Assembly (NCBI GenBank): GCA_005884255.1
Contig: VBDL01000182.1
Coordinates: forward strand, 1-6,688
Length of the DNA stretch: 6,688 nt
Reading direction: 5' to 3'
DNA from: Betaproteobacteria bacterium
Lineage (GTDB): Bacteria > Pseudomonadota > Gammaproteobacteria > Burkholderiales > Burkholderiaceae_C
In this document: one piece after another, positions 1 through 5,869 of the stretch
Layout of the letters: each line of letters starts with the position of its first letter
Numbering within the stretch: the stretch's first letter is position 1
The notes under the pieces: model-generated
The model's database searches: none
Seen by the model: the letters and a program-made list of their open reading frames with translations, nothing else
What the model was told of the DNA's origin: nothing
Program-made: the position numbers and the translations under genes

Positions 1-843
1 TGGCCGAGCGGCGATGCGGAACCCGAGCTGGCGGGGCACGCCGCGCGAAGCTGGGAGCCGGCACCGGCGCGCGCCGCTGCGGCCGACGACTCCGATCCGG
101 CGTCTTGGCGCGCTTCGCGCACCCGTGACGAGCCCTGGCCGCCGGCAGCGCGGCCGGGCGGCCGACGCGCCGCCTGGCTGTGGGCGCTGTCGGCGCTTCT
201 CCTTGTTCTGGGCGGTGCGGCAGTCTGGCGCTGGAGCGCGACGAATACGGTCGATGAGCAACTGGCCAGGATCACCGAATTGCTGCCGCGCGTGCAGCCG
301 CCGCCCGAGAGGCTGGCGGCCTCCGTGCCGCCGCCGACGGTGGCCGCAGCGCCGGCTCCCGCGGCCTCTGCCTTGGAGGCGGTCGCGGTGGCGGAGGTGC
401 CTGCCGCCGCGTCGGCCGCGATCGCCGCGCCGGCAGCGATCGCCACGCCGGCAGCGGCCGCCGAGCCGGCGGCCAGTGCGCCGCGTGCCGCGGCCGGTGA
501 CGTGATGGCCGAGCGCGGGCTGCCGCCTCCGGCGGCGGGCGTCGCGCCGGTGCAACCGGCCGCCGCGGTGGCGACGATGGCCGCGAAGAGCCCGCCGGCG
601 CGCCCCGCCGAAGCGCAAGCGACGCCGCCTGCGCGCGCCCCGCAACGCAGTGCCGCCCGCAGCGGCGCGCGCCCCGACGGCGCGCTGCCGCCGCGGCGCT
701 TGTCTGCCGACCCGCGCGAGCAGTGCGGCGGCCGCCGCGACTTCGCGCTGCTGTACTGCCTGCGCGCGCAGTGCAAGAAGCCGCAGTACGAGGCCAGCGA
801 GCAATGCCGCACGCTGCGCCGCGGCGGCGGCGAGTTGCGCTGA
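1..843 (+). CDS. C-terminal part of a membrane-anchored protein with Ala/Pro-rich linker and Cys tail (possible Ser/Thr kinase C-terminus)
   Basis: The frame is open from base 1 to a TGA at 841-843, giving 280 codons with the N-terminus outside the window. In window residues, 1-57 are polar and Pro/Arg-rich, and 58-77 form one clear transmembrane helix (AAWLWALSALLLVLGGAAVW) preceded by arginines. About 94-235 is a low-complexity Ala/Pro linker, and 237-280 is a basic tail starting DPREQC. The tail has four cysteines at 242, 253, 258 and 269, spaced C-x10-C-x4-C-x10-C. From memory, similar single-helix proteins with an Ala/Pro linker and a DPRE-C tail are C-termini of Burkholderiales Ser/Thr protein kinases, but no kinase motif lies in this window, so that name is an inference. 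Arginines before the helix suggest a cytoplasmic N-terminal part and a periplasmic linker and tail. The Cys residues could form disulfides. The coding frame is real; the function is uncertain. Confidence 0.7.
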   Translation, partial: WPSGDAEPELAGHAARSWEPAPARAAAADDSDPASWRASRTRDEPWPPAARPGGRRAAWLWALSALLLVLGGAAVWRWSATNTVDEQLARITELLPRVQPPPERLAASVPPPTVAAAPAPAASALEAVAVAEVPAAASAAIAAPAAIATPAAAAEPAASAPRAAAGDVMAERGLPPPAAGVAPVQPAAAVATMAAKSPPARPAEAQATPPARAPQRSAARSGARPDGALPPRRLSADPREQCGGRRDFALLYCLRAQCKKPQYEASEQCRTLRRGGGELR

Positions 844-847
844 ATGA

Positions 848-893
848 GCTGACAGCACCCGGTCGCGGTACTCCGCGACCGGGTGCCGTCAGT
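848..893 (+). terminator. Strong hairpin after the first gene, likely intrinsic or bidirectional transcription end without a U-tract
   Basis: The arms GCACCCGGTCGCGG (855-868) and CCGCGACCGGGTGC (873-886) are perfect 14-base complements around a TACT loop. Past one A-C mismatch (854/887) the stem continues with CTGAC (849-853) and GTCAG (888-892), plus a possible G-U pair. It begins five bases after the TGA of the upstream gene. No T-run follows, so it is not a textbook Rho-independent terminator. It may end transcription less strictly or protect the 3' end. The hairpin is seen directly; the terminator role is inferred from its position. Confidence 0.65.
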
Positions 894-904
894 GCACGCG
901 ATGT

Positions 905-910
905 CACAAT
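905..910 (+). promoter_or_regulatory. Possible -10 element (CACAAT) placed for a leaderless moaE transcript
   Basis: CACAAT matches four of six bases of the TATAAT consensus and lies seven bases before the ATG at 918. Transcription starting at the usual distance would begin at or next to that ATG, giving a leaderless message. This would explain why no Shine-Dalgarno sequence is visible there. The bases about 17 upstream are the 3' arm of the hairpin and do not resemble TTGACA, so the evidence is weak. Confidence 0.25.
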
Positions 911-917
911 GGGCGGC

Positions 918-1412
918 ATGACGCCGCCCCGCGTGAGCATCCAGAGCGAAGACTTCGACCTCGGGCGCGAGGTGGAGGCGCTGCGCCGCGGTGACGCAGG
1001 CGTCGGCGCGGTGGCCAGCTTCATCGGCACGGTGCGCGATTCGAGCGAGGGCCACGGCATCAGCCGCATGGAGCTCGAGCACTATCCCGGCATGACCGAA
1101 CGCGCCATCGAAGCGATGATCGACGAGGCGCTGCGCCGCTTCAACGTCCGCGCGGCGCGCGTCATCCATCGCATCGGCCCGCTCGCGCCGGGCGAGCAGA
1201 TCGTGATGGTCGCTGTGAGCGCGGCGCACCGCGGCGCGGCCTTCCAGGCCTGCGAGTTCCTGATGGACTACCTGAAGACCCAGGCGCCGTTCTGGAAGAA
1301 GGAGCACACGCCGGATGGCAGCGCGCAATGGGTCGATGCGCGCGTGGCCGATGACGAGGCGCTCGCCCGCTGGGGCCTGCGGGCCGGCAACGCGGTGGGC
1401 GAGGGCGCATGA
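918..1412 (+). CDS. moaE: Molybdopterin synthase catalytic (large) subunit MoaE
   Basis: MoaE joins the thiocarboxylated small subunit MoaD in the cytoplasm to convert cyclic pyranopterin monophosphate to molybdopterin, the ligand of the molybdenum cofactor. The 164-residue product has the family core: GTVR at 37-40, LEHYPGMTE at 53-61, HRIGPL at 84-89, the AHR pair at 103-105, and DYLKTQAPFWKKE at 117-129. Lys120 and Lys127 correspond to the catalytic E. coli Lys119 and Lys126. The frame is open much further upstream, but that extension overlaps the preceding gene and the hairpin. ATG 918 gives a family-like N-terminus, and ATG 909 is the alternative; neither has a convincing ribosome site. 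The stop overlaps the start of crcB. The C-terminus is about a dozen residues longer than in E. coli. No moaD lies upstream in the window, although moaD commonly precedes moaE. Confidence 0.95.
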   Translation: MTPPRVSIQSEDFDLGREVEALRRGDAGVGAVASFIGTVRDSSEGHGISRMELEHYPGMTERAIEAMIDEALRRFNVRAARVIHRIGPLAPGEQIVMVAVSAAHRGAAFQACEFLMDYLKTQAPFWKKEHTPDGSAQWVDARVADDEALARWGLRAGNAVGEGA

Positions 1413-1798
1413 TGGTCTATGCCGTGCTCAGCGTATTCGTCGGCTCGGGGCTCGGCGCGCTGCTGCGCTGGTGGCTGGGCCTGCGGCTGAATGCGGTGTT
1501 CAGCACCGTGCCGTTGGGCACGCTGGCGGCCAATCTGCTCGGCGCCTACATGGTCGGCGTCGCGATCGCCTTCTTCACGCTGAAGGCCGGCTTGCCCAGC
1601 GAGTGGAGGCTGTTCGTCATCACCGGTTTCATGGGCGGGCTGACGACCTTCTCCACGTTCTCGGCCGAAGTGGTGAGCCTGCTCGCGCAGCTGCAGTTCG
1701 GCTGGGCTTTCGTCGCCGCTTCGGTGCACTTGTTCGGCTCGCTGCTGCTCACGGGCCTGGGCATGTGGAGCGCGCGCGCGCTGCTGGTGGCGCATTGA
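1409..1798 (+). CDS. crcB: Fluoride-specific ion channel FluC/CrcB
   Basis: FluC proteins are small dual-topology membrane proteins that dimerise into channels exporting fluoride. The 129 residues form four hydrophobic helices. Family marks are GSGLGALLRWW at 12-22, GTLAANLLGAY at 37-47 with the pore Asn42, and GFMGGLTTFSTFS at 73-85, which carries the Gly/Thr sodium-site turn and the pore phenylalanines. The length is normal. The gene starts inside the moaE stop (ATGATG, with TGA at 1410-1412), so translation is probably coupled. GAGGG at 1401-1405 is three bases before the first ATG but six before the second at 1412, so the second ATG may be the true start. No fluoride riboswitch can fit immediately upstream because the gene overlaps moaE. 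Confidence 0.95.
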   Translation: MMVYAVLSVFVGSGLGALLRWWLGLRLNAVFSTVPLGTLAANLLGAYMVGVAIAFFTLKAGLPSEWRLFVITGFMGGLTTFSTFSAEVVSLLAQLQFGWAFVAASVHLFGSLLLTGLGMWSARALLVAH

Positions 1799-1802
1799 GG
1801 AG
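1798..1802 (+). promoter_or_regulatory. Ribosome binding site AGGAG of the DUF190 gene
   Basis: AGGAG lies six bases before ATG 1809 and begins on the last base of the crcB stop. It decides in favour of this ATG over the out-of-frame ATG at 1804. Confidence 0.75.
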
Positions 1803-1808
1803 CATGGC

Positions 1809-2126
1809 ATGGACGGCGCCTTTCTTCGCTTCTACGTGCACGAGGGCGATCGGCTGCATGGCAAGCCGGCATGGGAATGGCTGCTCGCGCGCGCCAACGA
1901 GCTGGGCATTCGCGGCGGCTCGGCCTTCCGCGCGATGGCCGGCTTTGGCCAGCACCGCGTGCTGCACGAGGATCGCTTCTTCGAGCTGGCGGGCACGCTC
2001 ACCGTCGAAGTGGAATTCATCGTCGACGACGCCGAGGCGCAGCGGCTGCTCGACATCGTGGCGCAGGAAAAGCTGCGCGTGTTCTACGCCCGCATCCCGG
2101 CGAGCTTCGGCGTGATCGAGGGTTGA
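1809..2126 (+). CDS. DUF190 family PII-like protein
   Basis: The 105-residue product matches the DUF190 family: an N-terminal strand LRFYVHEGDR (6-15), then HGKPAWEWLLARANELGIRGGSAFRAM with the conserved HGKP and GxxGG features, then GFGQH (45-49), and a C-terminal half rich in strands (TVEVEFIVDD). The family adopts a ferredoxin-like fold similar to PII signalling proteins; its biochemical role is not established as far as I know. It often sits beside crcB, as here, where only ten bases separate the two, so a role in fluoride homeostasis or in tuning FluC is an inference from context. It is probably a soluble cytoplasmic oligomer. Its TGA (2124-2126) overlaps by one base the ATG of a mini-ORF that runs through the following repeat. 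Confidence 0.85.
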   Translation: MDGAFLRFYVHEGDRLHGKPAWEWLLARANELGIRGGSAFRAMAGFGQHRVLHEDRFFELAGTLTVEVEFIVDDAEAQRLLDIVAQEKLRVFYARIPASFGVIEG

Positions 2127-2206
2127 TGAGCGCGACGCCGGGCCGCCCCAAGTCGCGTGAGGTCCCTCTCGGAGGGACCGGGCGCAGCCCGAGGGTGCAC
2201 CAGTGA
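2126..2206 (+). repeat. Intergenic repeat copy 1, open as a 26-codon mini-ORF bridging DUF190 and the flavin reductase
   Basis: This gap shares with the gap at 5780-5869 an initial ATGAGC, the identical 17-mer CGCCGGGCCGCCCCAAG (2136-2152), a central GC hairpin with a TCG loop, a G-rich 3' part and a final CCAGTGAGC. The hairpin is GGTCCCTC (2161-2168) paired with GAGGGACC (2172-2179); a second small one, CGGGC/GCCCG, follows at 2179-2191. Reading from ATG 2126 gives 26 codons ending in CAG TGA at 2206. That TGA overlaps GTG 2203, the start of the flavin reductase. GAGGG at 2191-2195 lies seven bases before that GTG, so the repeat also supplies its likely ribosome site. The style matches short GC-rich intergenic repeats I recall from Burkholderiales genomes. 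Whether the mini-ORF makes a meaningful peptide is doubtful. Confidence 0.7.
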
Positions 2207-2697
2207 GCGGCAACGGAGAACTTTCACCACAAGCGCTGCGTGCCGCGCTCGGCCGCTTCACCACCGGCGTGACCATCGTCAGCTGTGTCGATGGTGGTGG
2301 CGTGCCGGTCGGGCTGACGGCCAATTCCTTCAACGCGCTGTCGCTCGAGCCACCGCTGGTGCTGTGGTCGCTGCGGCGCGCGAGCCCGAGCGTCGGCGCC
2401 TTCGTGCAGGCCACGCATTTCGCGATCAACGTGCTGTCGGAATCGCAGGTCGACCTGTCGCGCCGCTTCGCGTCGCAGGTGGCTGACAAGTTCGCCGACG
2501 GCCTCTGGAGCGCCGGCCTCGATGGCGTGCCGGTGCTCGCCGGCTGCGCCGCGGTGTTCGAGTGCGAGCGCCATTCGCAGCAGGACGCCGGCGACCACGT
2601 GCTGTTCATCGGCCGCGTGCTGCGCATGACGCATGCGTCGATCGCACCGCTGGTGTTCCACGCCGGGCACTATCACATGCTCGGAGAAATCTTGTGA
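2203..2697 (+). CDS. Flavin reductase (FMN/FAD:NAD(P)H), small component of a two-component monooxygenase
   Basis: Proteins of this family reduce free FMN or FAD with NAD(P)H and pass the reduced flavin to a separate oxygenase. The 164-residue length is typical of the HpaC/HsaB-like group. Visible marks are FTTGVTIVS (19-27), GLTANSFNALSLEPPLVLWSL (37-57, flavin-binding), FAINVLSESQ (73-82) followed by LSRRFAS, the GDH turn at 130-132 leading to FIGRV, and a C-terminal PLVFHAGHYHML (149-160). The GTG start at 2203 gives a family-like N-terminus and overlaps the mini-ORF stop of the preceding repeat. The TGA overlaps the next ATG (TGATG), so it is probably coupled to the dioxygenase gene. No oxygenase component of the usual luciferase or HpaB kind is in the window; the acyl-CoA dehydrogenase-fold protein at 4551 is the only candidate partner here. 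Confidence 0.9.
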   Translation: MSGNGELSPQALRAALGRFTTGVTIVSCVDGGGVPVGLTANSFNALSLEPPLVLWSLRRASPSVGAFVQATHFAINVLSESQVDLSRRFASQVADKFADGLWSAGLDGVPVLAGCAAVFECERHSQQDAGDHVLFIGRVLRMTHASIAPLVFHAGHYHMLGEIL

Positions 2698-3722
2698 TGC
2701 GCGCCGATGCCTCGCTCGTCGCCGCCTTCACTGAGGTGCTGCAGCGCTGCGGCGTGCAGGCGGGCGATGCCTGCGCGGTGCTGTCGGAGACGCGCAGCCG
2801 CGCGGCGCTCGTGCAGGCGGCCGAGCTGGCATTGTGCGCACTGAAGGCGCGCACCTTTCACGTCGTGCTGCCCGGGCGCACGCCGAGTGCCCCGGTGCCG
2901 GTGCGCTCGACCGGCGCTTCCGATGCCATCGACGGGCTGGACCCGGTGATCCGTTCGCTCGCGGCGAGCACGCTGGTCGTCGACTGCACGCTCGAGGGCC
3001 TGCAGCACGCGGCGGAGCTGCCGGCCATTCTGGCCGGCGGTGCACGAGTGCTCGTTGTGAGCAACGAGCATCCGGAGATCCTCGAGCGCTGCCTGCCGCG
3101 TGCCGAAGACGAGATGCAGGCGCGCGGCGCGATGCGGCGCCTGAAGGCAGCGCGGCGCATGCACGTGAGCTCGGCCGCCGGCACCGATCTGCACATCGAC
3201 CTGGCCGACGCGCGCATCGGCGGCATCTGGGGCTTCACAGCCAAGCCTGGCACGCTGACGCACTGGCCGGGCGGTCTGGTGCTCGCGTTCCCCGCGGCCG
3301 GCACCGTGCGCGGCACGCTGGTGCTCGATCGCGGCGATGTGAACTTGACGTTCAAGCGCTATCTGCAGGATCCGGTGAAGCTCTCGATCGAGCACGATCG
3401 TGTCGTCGACGTGCAAGGCGACAGCCTCGATGCCGAGCTGATGCGCGAGTACTACGCGGCTTGGGGCGACGCCGAGGCCTATGCGGTGTCGCACGTCGGC
3501 TGGGGCCTGAATCGGCGCGCACGCTGGGAGGCGATGAGCTTCTACGACAAGGCGGATTTCAACGGCACCGAGCTACGCGCGTTTGCTGGCAACTTCCTCT
3601 ATTCGACCGGTGCCAACGAGGTCGCAGGGCGGCACACGCTGGGCCACTTCGACCTGCCGCTGCGCGGGTGCACGATCGCGCTCGATGGCGAGGTGGTCGT
3701 CGACAAGGGGCGTTTGCTGTGA
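2697..3722 (+). CDS. 2,5-dihydroxypyridine 5,6-dioxygenase homologue (NicX-like, aminopeptidase M29-like fold)
   Basis: NicX is a mononuclear Fe(II) enzyme that opens the ring of 2,5-dihydroxypyridine to N-formylmaleamate in aerobic nicotinate breakdown. The 341-residue product has nearly the NicX length and its C-terminal half lines up well with Pseudomonas NicX as I remember it: THWPGGL at 188-194, GTLVLDRGDV at 206-215, SHVGWGL at 265-271, AFAGNFLYSTGANE at 295-308, and HFDLPLRGC at 317-325. His266, His317 and Asp319 fall where the reported NicX iron ligands (His265, His318, Asp320) lie. The N-terminal third is more divergent, so the substrate may not be 2,5-dihydroxypyridine itself. ATG 2697 overlaps the upstream stop and has GGAGA at 2683-2687; the in-frame upstream extension lies over the reductase gene. 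The stop overlaps the next GTG. Such proteins are sometimes annotated as leucyl aminopeptidase or peptidase M29. Confidence 0.85.
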   Translation: MRADASLVAAFTEVLQRCGVQAGDACAVLSETRSRAALVQAAELALCALKARTFHVVLPGRTPSAPVPVRSTGASDAIDGLDPVIRSLAASTLVVDCTLEGLQHAAELPAILAGGARVLVVSNEHPEILERCLPRAEDEMQARGAMRRLKAARRMHVSSAAGTDLHIDLADARIGGIWGFTAKPGTLTHWPGGLVLAFPAAGTVRGTLVLDRGDVNLTFKRYLQDPVKLSIEHDRVVDVQGDSLDAELMREYYAAWGDAEAYAVSHVGWGLNRRARWEAMSFYDKADFNGTELRAFAGNFLYSTGANEVAGRHTLGHFDLPLRGCTIALDGEVVVDKGRLL

Positions 3723-4561
3723 GGCCGCTGAGCTTTGACCGCTGGGATGCGCAGGCTGGTGCACCGCTGGCCGTGCTGCTGCATGGCATCGGTGGCGGGC
3801 GCGATGCGTGGGGCGATGCGTTGTCGGGCACGGGCCGCGCGCTCGCCAAGGCAGGCTTCAGTGCAGTCGCCGTCGATCTGCCGGGGTATGGCGAGTCGGT
3901 GAGCGAGTCGCCGAGCCTCGAACCCTACACGCTTGCAGGTGTGGCGCAGGGTGTCGTGGGCCTGATCGAGAGCTTGGGCCACGAGCGCGCGATCGTCGTT
4001 GGCCACAGTCTCGGTGGCATGGTCGCGCAGGAGCTGTACGCACTCGCGCCCCAGCGTGTGCGCGCGCTGGTGCTCGCGAGCACGTCGAGTGCCTTTGGCA
4101 AGCCGGGCGGCAGCTGGCAGCAGCAGTTTCTCGCTGAGCGCTTCGCGCCACTGGACGCCGGGCGCGGCATGGCGGCGCTGGCCGAGTCGCTGGTTGCGAG
4201 CATGGTCGGCCCGCAGGCACCATCGGCCGCCGTGGCGGGCGCGACCGCGTTGATGGCGCGTGTGCCCGAGGCCACCTACCGCGCGGCACTGACCGCGCTG
4301 ACGCGCTTCGATCGCCGCGAGCAGCTCGCGCACATCGCGGTGCCCACCTTGTGCCTTACCGGCGAGCACGATCGCAACGCGCCGCCGTCGCTCGTGCAGC
4401 AGATGGCGCAGCGCATTCCGGGCGCCGAATATCTGCAGTTGCCCGGCGTCGGCCATCTCGCACCGATGGAAGCGCCGCAGGCCTTCAATCACGCGCTGAT
4501 CGCGTTCCTGCACAGGCGCGCCGGCACCGGTTCAGAGGAGGAGTTGCGACATGGCCGCTGA
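3719..4561 (+). CDS. Alpha/beta-fold hydrolase, candidate N-formylmaleamate deformylase (NicD-like)
   Basis: The 280-residue product has a full alpha/beta hydrolase set: oxyanion-hole HGIGGG (22-27), strand and turn VDLPGYGES (52-60), nucleophile elbow GHSLGG (95-100) with Ser97, Asp218 in TGEHDRN (214-220), and His246 in PGVGHLAPME (242-251). In nicotinate degradation the NicX product is hydrolysed by NicD, a protein of this fold and size. Position directly after the NicX homologue makes a deformylase or related C-N hydrolase the best guess. An enol-lactone or ester hydrolase such as a PcaD-like enzyme cannot be excluded. The start is GTG 3719, overlapping the upstream TGA as GTGA, with AAGGGG at 3705-3710. 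No signal peptide is seen. The last codons overlap the start of the next gene by eleven bases. Confidence 0.85.
   Translation: MRPLSFDRWDAQAGAPLAVLLHGIGGGRDAWGDALSGTGRALAKAGFSAVAVDLPGYGESVSESPSLEPYTLAGVAQGVVGLIESLGHERAIVVGHSLGGMVAQELYALAPQRVRALVLASTSSAFGKPGGSWQQQFLAERFAPLDAGRGMAALAESLVASMVGPQAPSAAVAGATALMARVPEATYRAALTALTRFDRREQLAHIAVPTLCLTGEHDRNAPPSLVQQMAQRIPGAEYLQLPGVGHLAPMEAPQAFNHALIAFLHRRAGTGSEEELRHGR
4534..4543 (+). promoter_or_regulatory. Strong Shine-Dalgarno AGAGGAGGAG for the acyl-CoA dehydrogenase-like gene
   Basis: AGGAGG at 4536-4541 lies nine bases before ATG 4551, the strongest ribosome site in the window. It sits inside the hydrolase gene, where it encodes most of the Glu run (SEEEL) of that protein's tail, and it fixes the start of the next gene. 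It suggests the dehydrogenase-like protein is made at higher levels than its coupled neighbours. Confidence 0.8.
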
Positions 4562-5783
4562 GGCTGCACGCTACGTGCCCTCTCACATCGCGGGGAACCC
4601 GCGGTGGTTGACCGACGAGCAGCGCGCGCTGATCGATCTGGCGGCGCGCCTGGGCCGCGAGAAGTTCGCGCCGCGCGCCGCGCGCTATGACCGCGAGGCG
4701 AGCTTCCCCTTCGAGAACTACGACGACCTGCGCGAAGCCGGCCTGCTCGGCATCTGCGTGCCCAAGGCCTATGGCGGGCTGGGCGCCGACTTCACGACCT
4801 ATGTGCTGGTGTCTGCCGAGATCGGCCGGCACTGCGGCGCCACCGCGCTGACCTTCAACATGCACGCCAGCTCGTGCCTGTGGTCGGGCCTGATCGGCGA
4901 CCAGCTCGAGATGACGCCGGCGCAGCGCGCCGACCATGAGCGCTGCCGCGTGCTGCACTTCCAGAGCATCGTGCGCGACGGCAAGGTCTATGCGCAGCCG
5001 TTCTCCGAGGGCGGCGCGGCCGCCGCGGGCAAGGCGCCGTTCGGCACCTTGGCCACGCGCGTCGAAGACGGCTACCTCGTGCACGGGCGCAAGATCTTCG
5101 CGTCACTCGCCGGCGCGGCCGATGTCTACGGCGTGCTGTGCACGCTGGACAAGCCCGGCGCCACGCAGCGCGATTCGCTGTACCTCGCAGTGCCGGCCGA
5201 TGCGGAAGGCGTGACGGTGACGGGCGACTGGGATCCGCTGGGCATGCGCGGCACGGTGTCGCGCACGCTCCAGTTCGACAACGTGTTCGTGCCGGAGAAC
5301 GCGCGCCTGCTGCCTGAAGGCCTGTACGCGCAGGCGGCGGTCTACATGGGCATCGCGCAGGCGGCCTACGACTTCACCGTGCAGTATCTGCGCGCCGAGG
5401 TGCCGGGCATGCCGCCGGTGACGCGGCGCCAGTACCCGACCAAGCAGATCGCGGTGGCCGAGATGCGCGTAAAGCTCGAACAGACGCGCGCGCTGTTCCT
5501 GCAGAACGCGCGCGATGCGGGCATCGACCCGGACAAGGACACGCGCATGCGGCTGTATGCCGCGCACTACACGATCATGGAGAACGCCAACGAGCTGTGC
5601 CGTCTGGCGATCCGCACCTGCGGTGGCCAGGCGATGCTCAAGTCGCTGCCGCTGGAGCGCATGTACCGAGACTCGCGCTGCGGCTCGCTGATGCTGCCGT
5701 GGACTGCCGAGCTGTGCCTCGACCGCCTGGGCCGCGAGTGCCTGTACGAGGGCGGCGAGCGCGACGAGAATTTGGAACCATGA
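4551..5783 (+). CDS. Acyl-CoA dehydrogenase-fold flavoprotein lacking the usual catalytic Glu
   Basis: The 410 residues show the whole family architecture: an N-terminal helical domain (about 21-130) with REAGLLGICVPKAYGGLG at 61-78, a middle beta domain with YAQPFSEGG (147-155), LVHGRKIFASLAGAADVY (176-193) and DPLGMRGTVSRTLQFDNVFVP (228-248), and a C-terminal helical domain ending RTCGGQAMLKSLPLERMYRD (355-374). After YRDSR the usual YEGT segment, whose Glu is the catalytic base in most members, reads SLMLPWTAE (379-387), so that base is absent. The common ITN of the flavin loop is FAS here. It could be a dehydrogenase using another base, as isovaleryl-CoA dehydrogenase does, or a flavin-dependent monooxygenase of the same fold served by the reductase at 2203. 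The start is fixed by a strong ribosome site. ATGA at 5780-5783 ends the gene and opens the next mini-ORF. Confidence 0.9.
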   Translation: MAAEAARYVPSHIAGNPRWLTDEQRALIDLAARLGREKFAPRAARYDREASFPFENYDDLREAGLLGICVPKAYGGLGADFTTYVLVSAEIGRHCGATALTFNMHASSCLWSGLIGDQLEMTPAQRADHERCRVLHFQSIVRDGKVYAQPFSEGGAAAAGKAPFGTLATRVEDGYLVHGRKIFASLAGAADVYGVLCTLDKPGATQRDSLYLAVPADAEGVTVTGDWDPLGMRGTVSRTLQFDNVFVPENARLLPEGLYAQAAVYMGIAQAAYDFTVQYLRAEVPGMPPVTRRQYPTKQIAVAEMRVKLEQTRALFLQNARDAGIDPDKDTRMRLYAAHYTIMENANELCRLAIRTCGGQAMLKSLPLERMYRDSRCGSLMLPWTAELCLDRLGRECLYEGGERDENLEP

Positions 5784-5869
5784 GCAAGCGCCGGGCCGCC
5801 CCAAGCTTGCGAACGCCCCCTCGGGGGGCAGCGAGGTCGCGAAGCGGCCGAGCGTGGGGGCGCCAGTGA
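5780..5869 (+). repeat. Intergenic repeat copy 2, open as a 29-codon mini-ORF bridging the dehydrogenase-like gene and the ligase
   Basis: It shares with copy 1 the initial ATGAGC, the 17-mer CGCCGGGCCGCCCCAAG (5789-5805), a central hairpin with a TCG loop (GCCCCC 5815-5820 with GGGGGC 5824-5829), a G-rich end and CCAGTGAGC. The imperfect arms CTTGCGA (5805-5811) and TCGCGAAG (5837-5844) may extend the hairpin. Reading from ATG 5780, which overlaps the upstream TGA as ATGA, gives 29 codons ending in CAG TGA at 5869. That TGA overlaps GTG 5866, the start of the ligase. The run TGGGGG five to ten bases before that GTG is the only candidate ribosome site. The shared 17-mer is read in a different frame from that in copy 1, so the peptide itself is not conserved. 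Confidence 0.7.

Noticed and set aside
723..917. Upstream extension of the moaE frame
   Set aside because: It overlaps the Cys-tail coding region and the hairpin. MoaE homologues begin close to VSIQSEDFD, so the extension is not part of the protein.
272..1069. Minus-strand frame of 265 codons across the first gene and moaE
   Set aside because: It runs through the terminator-like hairpin and two supported genes, with Arg/Pro/Ala low-complexity composition. It is a shadow of the Ala/Pro-rich linker.
1320..1412. Fluoride riboswitch upstream of crcB
   Set aside because: The region is moaE coding sequence with conserved protein residues, and no riboswitch-like pseudoknot pattern was recognised.
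2834..3718. Upstream extension of the hydrolase frame through the NicX homologue
   Set aside because: The extension is Arg/Ala-rich shadow sequence of the dioxygenase gene. GTG 3719 with its ribosome site gives a normal N-terminus.
3599..4513. Minus-strand open frame of 304 codons opposite the hydrolase
   Set aside because: No family motif is visible, its composition is biased, and the + strand gene has a complete catalytic triad.
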